Positions 15,829 through 22,068 of a stretch of DNA of 22,068 nt are shown one piece after another. Every line of letters starts with the position of its first letter. Positions within the stretch are counted from its first letter, which is position 1. The stretch comes from Leclercia sp. UBA7405 (GTDB lineage Bacteria; Pseudomonadota; Gammaproteobacteria; Enterobacterales; Enterobacteriaceae). Location: NCBI GenBank assembly GCA_002469605.1, contig DKMV01000139.1, positions 1 to 22,068 on the forward strand, given 5' to 3'. The position numbers were made by a program, and so were the translations under genes. The notes under the pieces were generated by a model. The model was not told the origin of the DNA and ran no database searches. It saw only the letters and a list, made by a program, of their open reading frames with translations.

Positions 15829-16179
15829 TTACTCCTGTTCAAATTCCAGACGGGTGATATGCAGCCCGTCGTCGGCAACGATATGTAAATCGCTGCCGCC
15901 GCAGGTCGGGCAGCGCCGCACGCGGTGGGTTAAAAGCTGGACATACTTCTGGCAGTCCCGGCACCAGCATTCCGCCTGCTGCTCTTCCAGGTGCAATTCG
16001 CAGCCTTCGGCGACGCTGCCCCGGCAGACCAGCTCAAAGCAGAACTGCAGCGCGCTGCTTTCCACGCAGGAAAAGGCGCCGACGCGTAGCCATACGCCTG
16101 TGATCCGCTTGACGCGGTGCTGCTGCGCCTGCTGTTCAATTAATTCCAGCGCCTGCTGGCAGAGGGTGATTTCGTGCAT
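15829..16179 (-). CDS. hypA: HypA, nickel chaperone for hydrogenase-3
   Basis: 116-residue metallochaperone. The nickel-binding N-terminus MHE (H2) is intact, and the structural zinc is held by two CxxC pairs: C73/C76 in CWCRDC and C90/C93 in RRCPTCGG. It is the first gene of the minus-strand hyp operon, 33 bp after the -24/-12 element, and directs maturation of HycE. The paralog HybF is possible by sequence, but the location divergent from hycA decides for HypA. I saw no convincing FNR box inside hypA for the hypB-promoter known in E. coli. Confidence 0.96.
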   Translation of the reverse strand: MHEITLCQQALELIEQQAQQHRVKRITGVWLRVGAFSCVESSALQFCFELVCRGSVAEGCELHLEEQQAECWCRDCQKYVQLLTHRVRRCPTCGGSDLHIVADDGLHITRLEFEQE

Positions 16180-16211
16180 GATGCTCGTTCCGGTGTAAGT
16201 CTTACCGGGTA

Positions 16212-16228
16212 TAGCAATATTGATGCCA
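16212..16228 (-). promoter_or_regulatory. Sigma-54 promoter of the hypABCDE-fhlA operon
   Basis: On the minus strand TGGCATCAATATTGCTA has GG and GC 12 bp apart, fitting TGGCAC-N5-TTGCA. Transcription would begin near 16202, giving a leader of about 23 bases before hypA. Confidence 0.85.
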
Positions 16229-16278
16229 TGTTTCTTGTAAGGACTTTAAAAGCGCTGAATAGCTGCTGGCAAAGATGA

Positions 16279-16298
16279 CGAAATGACATGTCATTTTG
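16279..16298. promoter_or_regulatory. Probable FhlA upstream activating sequence
   Basis: CGAAATGACATGTCATTTTG is a palindrome with a single mismatch; the inner 16 bp (16281-16296) is perfect. It lies about 50-55 bp behind both sigma-54 promoters, the normal spacing for an enhancer-binding protein. The TGACGAAA core at 16276-16283 recurs in the hycA-hycB gap. It resembles the E. coli FhlA site as I recall it. Confidence 0.65.
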
Positions 16299-16335
16299 TG
16301 TTATTGCGCCGCGCTTAAATTATATTTTTCAATAT

Positions 16336-16348
16336 AATCAACCAATTA
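16336..16348 (+). promoter_or_regulatory. IHF binding site in the hyc control region
   Basis: AATCAACCAATTA matches WATCAANNNNTTR at every defined position. It lies between the central palindrome and the hycA -24 box and overlaps a small AT-rich inverted repeat (16320-16337). IHF bending would bring FhlA to the promoter, as known for E. coli hyc. Confidence 0.7.
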
Positions 16349-16353
16349 AAAAT

Positions 16354-16370
16354 TGGCATGGAACGTGCTT
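16354..16370 (+). promoter_or_regulatory. Sigma-54 promoter of the hyc operon
   Basis: TGGCATGGAACGTGCTT has GG (16355-16356) and GC (16367-16368) 12 bp apart, fitting the -24/-12 consensus with TG instead of TT before the GC. Transcription would start near 16380, about 31 bases before hycA. Confidence 0.85.
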
Positions 16371-16410
16371 AATGCTGACATCTTTGTAAACAGAGCATTA
16401 GGTATTACCC

Positions 16411-16869
16411 ATGAACCTTTCCGAATTAAGTGAGCAAGCACATTTTATCGCCGGACAGCAGCGCGTGCTGCGCGCCCACTGGAATCGCTACGGCAACTCT
16501 CTGATTCAGGCCGTTACCCTCTCGAAAGCCAGCCTGCACCTCACCCCCGCCAGCGGCACGGATGACGGGCTGGCCTTCTGGCTGTTTGACCATTTCCTTA
16601 TTCGCGTCACCCCCGAGCAGGCCTTTAACGGCCACATCTTCAACTACAGCGTTGAAGCGCGTGACGATGAGAACCGCGTGGTGATTGGCCGCGCCCGCCT
16701 GGGCGACGATGGCGTGCTGGACGGCAGCATTAACATTGAGGAGCGCGAGGCGGTGCTGAACCATTTCCTCAACATAATCAGCGGCATTTATAGCGCCATT
16801 TTTCAGGCCACCACGCGCGGCGAGTCGCTGACCCTGGCGAGCCTGGCACAACACCACGCCGCCGCCTGA
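16411..16869 (+). CDS. hycA: HycA, negative regulator of the formate regulon
   Basis: 152 residues (E. coli 153). It dampens FhlA-dependent transcription, probably by direct contact with FhlA, and is co-induced with hyc as feedback. The family pattern is visible: N-terminal LSEQAHFIAGQQR, then GNSLIQAVTLSKASLHL, the FDHFLIRVT segment, and INIEEREAVLNHFLNIISGIY near the C-terminus. It is clearly less conserved than the neighbouring enzyme subunits, as usual for HycA. An AGG at 16400-16402 lies 8 bases before the ATG. It is the first gene after the sigma-54 promoter, with a 76-bp gap and a hairpin before hycB. Confidence 0.93.
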   Translation: MNLSELSEQAHFIAGQQRVLRAHWNRYGNSLIQAVTLSKASLHLTPASGTDDGLAFWLFDHFLIRVTPEQAFNGHIFNYSVEARDDENRVVIGRARLGDDGVLDGSINIEEREAVLNHFLNIISGIYSAIFQATTRGESLTLASLAQHHAAA

Positions 16870-16882
16870 ATACGCCGTCGTC

Positions 16883-16911
16883 AGGTGTCGAAAATGACGT
16901 TTTCGACACCT
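16883..16911. promoter_or_regulatory. Palindrome in the hycA-hycB gap, candidate second FhlA site
   Basis: AGGTGTCGAAAA (16883-16894), loop TGACG, and TTTTCGACACCT (16900-16911) form a perfect 12-bp stem. TGTCGAAA appears in both arms, and TTTCGTCA (16911-16918) is the reverse complement of the TGACGAAA in the hypA-hycA gap. FhlA binding between hycA and hycB has, to my memory, been described for E. coli. It could also act as an RNA hairpin that separates hycA from hycB expression. Confidence 0.6.
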
Positions 16912-16945
16912 TTCGTCAAAAATGACTATCACCAGAGGAAACCAG

Positions 16946-17551
16946 GTGAATCGTTTTGTAATTGCCGATCCCGCTCTGTGTATTGGCTGCCACACCTGTG
17001 AGGCGGCCTGCTCAGAGAACCACCGCCTGCATGGCTTGCAAAGCCAGCCGCGGCTGAAAGTGATGCGTAACCGGAATGAGTCCGCGCCGCAGCTGTGCCA
17101 CCACTGCGAAGATGCCCCCTGCGCCCAGGTCTGCCCGGTTAACGCCATCACCCGCATTGACGGCGCCATCCAGCTGAATGAGAGCCTGTGCGTAAGCTGC
17201 AAGCTGTGCGGCATCGCCTGCCCGTTTGGGGCAATAGAGTTTGCCGGGAGCCGCCCGCTGGCTATCCCCGCCAACAGCAATACCAGCAAAGCACCTATGG
17301 CCCCACCGGCCCCCGCTCGCGTCAGCCCGTTCCTCGACTGGGTGCCGGGCGTGCGCGCCATCGCGGTGAAGTGCGACCTCTGCTACTTCGACGAAGATGG
17401 CCCGGCGTGCGTTCGTACCTGTCCGACCAAATCCCTCTATCTGGTGAGCAATGACGATATCGCCCGCGCCAGCAAGCGCAAGCGTGAGCTCACCGTGTTT
17501 ACGGATCTGGGCGATCTGTCGTTGTTCCAGTCGCAACAAGGAGAGCGCTGA
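16946..17551 (+). CDS. hycB: HycB, four-cluster ferredoxin subunit of formate hydrogenlyase
   Basis: 201 residues (E. coli 203). It links formate dehydrogenase-H (FdhF) to hydrogenase-3 by electron transfer through four [4Fe-4S] clusters. Cys motifs in order: CIGCHTCEAAC (C12, C15, C18, C22), CHHCEDAPCAQVCP, CVSCKLCGIACP and CDLCYFDEDGPACVRTCP. The start is the GTG at 16946, giving MNRFVIAD as in E. coli; GAGGA lies 6 bases upstream. An ATG at 16922 is in frame but adds eight residues not seen in the family. The stop shares a base with the hycC start. Confidence 0.96.
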   Translation: MNRFVIADPALCIGCHTCEAACSENHRLHGLQSQPRLKVMRNRNESAPQLCHHCEDAPCAQVCPVNAITRIDGAIQLNESLCVSCKLCGIACPFGAIEFAGSRPLAIPANSNTSKAPMAPPAPARVSPFLDWVPGVRAIAVKCDLCYFDEDGPACVRTCPTKSLYLVSNDDIARASKRKRELTVFTDLGDLSLFQSQQGER

Positions 17552-19389
17552 TGAACGCCTTTTCATTACTTAACCAGGCGCTGGGGGTGTACCTCATCGG
17601 CGCCGTGCTGGCCCTGCTCTTTTGCGCGAACCGGCCCGCAAGCGGCGCGATTGCCGGGGCGGGCTGCGCGCTTGCCAGCGCCCTGACAACGGCGGCAGGG
17701 TTTAGCGCCCTGCTGGCCGCCCCCCAGTTCCATACGCTGCACGCCGATATCCCCTGGCTACAGGTGGGAGTGCAACTGACGGGCATCCGGGCGGTGTGGC
17801 TTATCGCCATCGGCCTGCCGGCCTGCTTTATCGGTCTCTTTACCATCGCCTGGTCCCGCCATCCGCAGGCCAAAAGCCACGGCCCGCTGATGAACCTGCT
17901 GATGGCCGCTGCCGTGGTGGCCATTGCGGCCGATAACCTCGGCTGGCTGGTGGTGATGGCCGAGATTATGGCCCTGTGCGCCGCGTTCCTAACCGGCTGC
18001 GCCCAGTCCGGCAAGCTCTGGTTTGTGCTTGGCCGTCTGGGAACGCTGCTGCTGGCGCTTGCCTGCTGGCAGGCGTGGCAGTTTTACGGCTCGCTGGACT
18101 TTGCGGTGATGGCATCCCAGGCGAACGAGCTGGCGCCGGGCGCCAGCGTCTGGCTACCGGGGCTGGCGGGCTTTGGCCTGCTGGCCGGGGTCATTCCCCT
18201 GCACGGTTGGGCCCCGCAGGCCCACGCCAACGCCAGCGCCCCGGCTGCCGCGCTCTTCTCCACGGTGGTGATGAAGGTGGGGCTGTACGGCATGCTGACG
18301 ATTTGCCTGAGCGGGGTTTACCCTCCCCTGTGGCTGGGGGTGCTGCTGTTGCTGCTGGGGATGCTCACCGCCTTCACCGGCGGGCTGTACGCCCTGATGG
18401 AGCACAACATTCAGCGCCTGCTGGCGTACCACACCCTGGAAAACATCGGCATTATCCTGCTCGGCCTCGGCGCGGGCGTGACCGGTATCGCGCTGCAAAG
18501 CAACCTGCTGATTGCGCTGGGCTTCACCGGCGGGCTCTACCATCTGATTAACCACGGCCTGTTTAAGAGCACCCTTTTCCTCGGCGCGGGGGCGGTTTGG
18601 TATCGCACCGGCTATCGCGATATCGAGAAGCTGGGGGGTATCGGCAAAAAAATGCCGCTTATCTCTTTGGCCATGCTGGTGGGGCTGATGGCAATGGCGG
18701 CGCTGCCGCCCCTCAACGGCTTTGCCGGCGAGTGGGTGATTTATCAGTCCTTCTTTAACCTCGGCACGCATGACCTCTTTATTGCCCGCCTGCTGGGACC
18801 GCTGCTGGCGGTGGGGCTGGCGATCACCGGCGCGCTGGCGGTGATGTGCATGGCGAAAGTCTATGGCGTTACTTTCCTTGGCGCACCGCGCACGCCTGAA
18901 GCGCAAAACGCCGCTGACGCCCCCTGGCTGATGACCTTCAGCACCGGGCTGGCGGCGCTCTGCTGCGTAGCGGGCGGGGTGGCGGCGCCGTGGTTTTTGC
19001 CGCTCATTAGCCAGATGTTCCCGGTGAACGGCGGCACGGTAAGCACCGTCTCGCAGCCGATGATTACGCTGTTGCTGCTCGCCGGCCTGCTGCTGCCCTT
19101 TATCGTGATGGTGCTGTTCAAAGGCGATCGCCTGGCGAACCGCTCTCGCGGCATGGCCTGGGTGTGCGGTTACGATCATGAGGACTCAATGGTTATTACC
19201 GCCCACGGCTTCGCGATGCCGGTAAAAGAGGCTTTTGCGCCGGTGCTGAAGCTGCGCAAATGGCTGAACCCGGTGCGCTTTATTCCGGGCTGGCAGGGTG
19301 AACGCACGGCCTTAGTGTTCCACCGTATCGCGCTGCTGGAGCTGGCGGTGCTGGTGGTAGTGGTTGTCTCACAAGGAGTCGGAAAATGA
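17551..19389 (+). CDS. hycC: HycC, large membrane subunit of formate hydrogenlyase
   Basis: 612 residues (E. coli 608), an antiporter-like subunit related to NuoL/NuoM/MrpD with about 14-16 transmembrane helices. It anchors hydrogenase-3 to the inner membrane and may take part in ion translocation. Residues important in the family are present: E138 in the VVMAEIMALC helix, K242 in STVVMKVGLYG, and H331/H335/K339 in YHLINHGLFKS. LAYHTLENIG and NGFAGEWVIYQ follow the E. coli protein. It overlaps hycB by 1 bp and hycD by 4 bp. Confidence 0.96.
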   Translation: MNAFSLLNQALGVYLIGAVLALLFCANRPASGAIAGAGCALASALTTAAGFSALLAAPQFHTLHADIPWLQVGVQLTGIRAVWLIAIGLPACFIGLFTIAWSRHPQAKSHGPLMNLLMAAAVVAIAADNLGWLVVMAEIMALCAAFLTGCAQSGKLWFVLGRLGTLLLALACWQAWQFYGSLDFAVMASQANELAPGASVWLPGLAGFGLLAGVIPLHGWAPQAHANASAPAAALFSTVVMKVGLYGMLTICLSGVYPPLWLGVLLLLLGMLTAFTGGLYALMEHNIQRLLAYHTLENIGIILLGLGAGVTGIALQSNLLIALGFTGGLYHLINHGLFKSTLFLGAGAVWYRTGYRDIEKLGGIGKKMPLISLAMLVGLMAMAALPPLNGFAGEWVIYQSFFNLGTHDLFIARLLGPLLAVGLAITGALAVMCMAKVYGVTFLGAPRTPEAQNAADAPWLMTFSTGLAALCCVAGGVAAPWFLPLISQMFPVNGGTVSTVSQPMITLLLLAGLLLPFIVMVLFKGDRLANRSRGMAWVCGYDHEDSMVITAHGFAMPVKEAFAPVLKLRKWLNPVRFIPGWQGERTALVFHRIALLELAVLVVVVVSQGVGK

Positions 19390-20309
19390 CCCTGATCTAC
19401 GCCCTGATTCAGGCGCTGGTGCTGTTTGCCCTTGCGCCGCTGCTGGCCGGCATTACCCGCGTGGCGCGTGCCCGGCTGCATACCCGCCGCGGGCCGGATA
19501 TCTTCCAGGAGTATCGCGACCTGATTAAGCTGCTGGGCCGCCAGAGCGTGGCGCCCGCCGCCTCCGGCTGGGTGTTCCGCCTGACGCCCTTTGTGATGGT
19601 GGCGGTAATGGTCGCCATCGCCAGCGCGCTGCCGGTGGTCACCCTCGCCTCGCCGCTGCCGCCGCTTGGCGATCTCATTACTCTGATTTATCTCTTCGCC
19701 ATTGCGCGCTTCTTCTTTGCCATCGCCGGGCTGGATACCGGCAGCCCCTTCACCGCCATCGGCGCCAGCCGCGAGGCGATGCTAGGCGTGCTGGTGGAGC
19801 CGATCCTGCTGCTTGGCCTGTGGGTCGCCGCCCAGGTGGCGGGCAGCACCCACATCAGCGCGGTGGCCGCGACCATCTGGCACTGGCCGGTGGCCCACTC
19901 CCTGACGCTGATTCTGGCCCTCTGCGCCTGCGCCTTCGCCACCTTTATCGAGATGGGCAAGCTGCCCTTTGATCTCGCCGAAGCCGAACAGGAGCTGCAG
20001 GAGGGCCCGCTGTCCGAGTACAGCGGTGCGGGCTTTGCCCTGCTCAAGTGGGGTATCAGCCTGAAACAGCTGGTGGTGCTGCAAATGTTCGTCGGGGTGT
20101 TTATCCCCTGGGGGCAGATGACGCAGTTTTCCGTTAGCGGCCTGCTGCTGGCGGTGGTCATTGCGGCGATCAAGCTGGTGGCTGGCGTGCTGGTGATTGC
20201 CCTGTTTGAGAACAGCATGGCGCGCCTGCGTTTTAACGCCACCTCGCGCATTACCTGGGCCGGTTTTGGTCTGGCCTTTTTAGCTTTCGTCTCCGTGCTG
20301 GCGGCGTGA
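19386..20309 (+). CDS. hycD: HycD, NuoH-like membrane subunit of formate hydrogenlyase
   Basis: 307 residues, equal to E. coli HycD, with about eight hydrophobic helices. It connects the soluble hydrogenase arm to HycC. NuoH-type features: RRGPDIFQEYRDLIKLLGR in the first cytoplasmic loop, GASREAMLGVLVEP, and the acidic loop DLAEAEQELQEGPLSEYSG that lines the quinone-site-like cavity in complex I relatives. Its ATG overlaps the hycC stop (ATGA). hycE follows 15 bp later. Confidence 0.96.
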   Translation: MTLIYALIQALVLFALAPLLAGITRVARARLHTRRGPDIFQEYRDLIKLLGRQSVAPAASGWVFRLTPFVMVAVMVAIASALPVVTLASPLPPLGDLITLIYLFAIARFFFAIAGLDTGSPFTAIGASREAMLGVLVEPILLLGLWVAAQVAGSTHISAVAATIWHWPVAHSLTLILALCACAFATFIEMGKLPFDLAEAEQELQEGPLSEYSGAGFALLKWGISLKQLVVLQMFVGVFIPWGQMTQFSVSGLLLAVVIAAIKLVAGVLVIALFENSMARLRFNATSRITWAGFGLAFLAFVSVLAA

Positions 20310-20324
20310 CTGTAGAGAATAACC

Positions 20325-22034
20325 ATGTTTGAAGAAAAAGTTGGTCAACACTATCTCGCCGCCCTGCATCAGGCCTTCCCTGGCGTGGTGCTGGATGAGG
20401 CATGGCAGACCAAAGATCAAATCACCGTCACGGTGAAAATCAACTACCTGCCGGAAGTGGTCGAGTTCCTGTACTACAAACAGGGGGGCTGGCTGTCGGT
20501 GCTGTTTGGCAACGATGAGCGCCAGCTCTGCGGCAGCTACGCCGTCTATTACGTGCTCTCGATGGAGCAGGGCACCCGCTGCTGGATAACCGTGCGCGTC
20601 GAAGTGGATGCCGATAAGCCGGAGTTCCCCTCGGTTACGCCGCGCGTGCCCGCAGCCGTCTGGGGCGAGCGCGAAGTGCGCGATATGTACGGCCTGATCC
20701 CGGTCGGCCTGCCGGACGAGCGCCGCCTGGTGCTGCCGGACGACTGGCCGGACGAGCTCTACCCGCTGCGTAAAGACAGCATGGATTACCGCCAGCGCCC
20801 GGCCCCCACCACCGATAAAGAGACCTACGAGTTTATTAACGAACTTGGCGACAAGAAAAACAACGTGGTGCCCATCGGCCCGCTGCACGTTACCTCCGAC
20901 GAGCCGGGCCACTTCCGCCTGTTCGTGGACGGCGAGAACATTATCGACGCCGACTACCGCCTGTTCTACGTCCATCGCGGCATGGAGAAGCTGGCCGAAA
21001 CCCGCATGGGCTACAACGAAGTGACCTTCCTCTCCGATCGCGTGTGCGGCATCTGCGGCTTTGCCCACAGCACCGCCTACACCACCTCGGTGGAGAACGC
21101 GATGGGGATCCAGGTGCCGGAACGCGCCCAGATGATCCGCGCCATCCTGCTGGAGGTGGAGCGCCTGCACTCGCATCTGCTGAACCTCGGGCTGGCCTGC
21201 CACTTCGTCGGCTTTGACTCCGGCTTTATGCAGTTCTTCCGCGTGCGCGAGACCTCGATGAAGATGGCGGAGATCCTCACCGGGGCGCGCAAAACCTACG
21301 GCCTGAACCTGATTGGCGGCATTCGTCGCGACATGCTGAAAGAGGACATGATCGCCACCCGCCTGCTGGCGCAGCAGATGCGCCGCGACGTGCAGGATCT
21401 GGTGGATATCCTGATGAGCACCCCGAACATCGAGCAGCGCACGGTGGGCATCGGCCGCCTCGATCCGCAGATCGCCCGCGACTTCAGCAACGTCGGCCCG
21501 ATGGTGCGCGCCAGCGGCCACGCCCGCGACACCCGTGCCGATCACCCGTTCGTTGGCTACGGCCTGCTGCCGATGGAGGTTCACTCCGAGCAGGGCTGCG
21601 ACGTCATCTCCCGCCTGAAGGTGCGCATCAACGAGGTCTTTACCGCCCTGAACATGATCGATTACGGGCTGGACAACCTGCCGGGCGGCCCGCTGATGGT
21701 GGAGGGCTTTACCTATATTCCGAACCGTTTTGCGCTGGGCTTTAGCGAGGCGCCGCGCGGAGATGACATCCACTGGAGCATGACCGGCGACAACCAGAAG
21801 CTCTGGCGCTGGCGCTGCCGGGCGGCCACCTACGCCAACTGGCCGACGCTGCGCTATATGCTGCGCGGCAATACCGTCTCCGACGCGCCGCTGATTATCG
21901 GCAGCCTTGACCCCTGCTACTCCTGCACCGACCGCATGACGGTGGTCGACGTGCGCAAGAAGAAGAGCAAGGTGGTGCCTTACAAAGAGCTGGAACGCTA
22001 CAGCATCGAACGCAAGAACTCGCCGCTGAAATAA
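20325..22034 (+). CDS. hycE: HycE precursor, [NiFe] large subunit of hydrogenase-3
   Basis: 569 residues, fusion of a NuoC-like domain (about 1-170) and a NuoD-like catalytic domain. It reduces protons to H2. The four nickel-binding cysteines are C241 and C244 (DRVCGICGF) and C531 and C534 (DPCYSCTDRM), the same numbers as in E. coli. A 32-residue C-terminal tail follows R537; HycI endoprotease removes it after nickel insertion, so this is the immature form. Protons and electrons arrive through HycB/F/G. The gene sits in the hyc operon, 15 bp after hycD and 12 bp before hycF. Confidence 0.97.
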   Translation: MFEEKVGQHYLAALHQAFPGVVLDEAWQTKDQITVTVKINYLPEVVEFLYYKQGGWLSVLFGNDERQLCGSYAVYYVLSMEQGTRCWITVRVEVDADKPEFPSVTPRVPAAVWGEREVRDMYGLIPVGLPDERRLVLPDDWPDELYPLRKDSMDYRQRPAPTTDKETYEFINELGDKKNNVVPIGPLHVTSDEPGHFRLFVDGENIIDADYRLFYVHRGMEKLAETRMGYNEVTFLSDRVCGICGFAHSTAYTTSVENAMGIQVPERAQMIRAILLEVERLHSHLLNLGLACHFVGFDSGFMQFFRVRETSMKMAEILTGARKTYGLNLIGGIRRDMLKEDMIATRLLAQQMRRDVQDLVDILMSTPNIEQRTVGIGRLDPQIARDFSNVGPMVRASGHARDTRADHPFVGYGLLPMEVHSEQGCDVISRLKVRINEVFTALNMIDYGLDNLPGGPLMVEGFTYIPNRFALGFSEAPRGDDIHWSMTGDNQKLWRWRCRAATYANWPTLRYMLRGNTVSDAPLIIGSLDPCYSCTDRMTVVDVRKKKSKVVPYKELERYSIERKNSPLK

Positions 22035-22046
22035 ACCGGAGCATCC

Positions 22047-22068
22047 ATGTTTACCTTTATCAAAAAAG
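22047..22068 (+). CDS. hycF: HycF, iron-sulfur subunit, start only
   Basis: The last 22 bases encode MFTFIKK, the N-terminus of E. coli HycF, an NuoI-like two-cluster ferredoxin subunit. A CCGGAG ribosome site is at 22036-22041. The rest is outside the window. Position after hycE supports the call. Confidence 0.85.

Noticed and set aside
16922..16945. ATG start eight codons upstream for hycB
   Set aside because: The GTG at 16946 has the better ribosome site and yields the family N-terminus MNRFVIAD.
16426..17361. 311-codon minus-strand frame across hycA and hycB
   Set aside because: It spans two real genes and their regulatory gap in antisense; no family resemblance.
18154..19179. 341-codon minus-strand frame inside hycC
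   Set aside because: Shadow of hycC; Gln/His/Arg-rich translation, no ribosome site examined as convincing, and hycC itself is certain.
20280..21773. 497-codon open frame on the minus strand opposite hycE
   Set aside because: It is antisense to a fully recognised gene; long open antisense frames are common in GC-rich coding DNA. Its translation is low-complexity, rich in His, Gln, Val and Ala, with no recognisable domain.
1..22068. CRISPR arrays, insertion sequences, integrase or toxin-antitoxin genes
   Set aside because: No regularly spaced repeats, transposase motifs, terminal inverted repeats flanked by duplications, or paired small toxin-like genes were seen.

Overview
The window looks like chromosomal DNA of a GC-rich member of the Enterobacteriaceae. 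The translated Hyc, Hyp and FhlA proteins follow the E. coli family members almost residue for residue in their motifs, and the order fhlA-hypEDCBA / hycABCDEF is the enterobacterial one. The high GC and the accessory genes suggest a Klebsiella / Enterobacter / Kosakonia type genus rather than Escherichia; the genus is inference. No tRNA, rRNA, CRISPR array, insertion sequence or phage gene was seen.

Region 1 (1-6183) is a mosaic of single genes. On the minus strand is the N-terminal 383 codons of an S-methylmethionine permease (mmuP), cut by the left edge and preceded by three tandem met boxes. Then come a PerM/YdiK-type AI-2E family membrane protein with its own promoter and strong terminator (+), a HAMP-GAF-GGDEF diguanylate cyclase (+), a small Cys-containing exported protein (-), a DUF1272 zinc-ribbon protein (+), a LysE/RhtB exporter (-) and a 38-residue exported peptide (-). 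Two large perfect palindromes (25 bp and 36 bp) lie between the exporter and the peptide gene.

Region 2 (6430-10373, +) holds a YghA-like short-chain dehydrogenase, a GH15 glucoamylase/trehalase-like glycosidase and a YqjM-class Old Yellow Enzyme. All point the same way and the stretch ends in a 13-bp-stem terminator that faces fhlA. In E. coli K-12 the fhlA 3' side carries ygbA/mutS, so this is a different junction.

Region 3 (10423-22068) is the formate hydrogenlyase locus. On the minus strand hypA-hypB-hypC-hypD-hypE-fhlA encode the [NiFe] cofactor maturation machinery and the formate-sensing sigma-54 activator. On the plus strand hycA-hycB-hycC-hycD-hycE-(hycF, cut by the right edge) encode the anti-activator and the hydrogenase-3 core. 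The 231-bp divergent control region shows back-to-back sigma-54 promoters, a central palindrome resembling an FhlA activating sequence and a consensus IHF site. A second palindrome with the same TGTCGAAA core lies between hycA and hycB. Together the genes convert formate-derived electrons to H2 under fermentation: HycB/HycF carry electrons, HycE is the nickel subunit matured by HypA-F, and HycC/HycD anchor it in the membrane.

Most of the window is known biology. The least explained parts are the exporter / palindromes / mini-peptide block at 5952-6183 and the Arg-rich 29-codon frame at 1223-1312.
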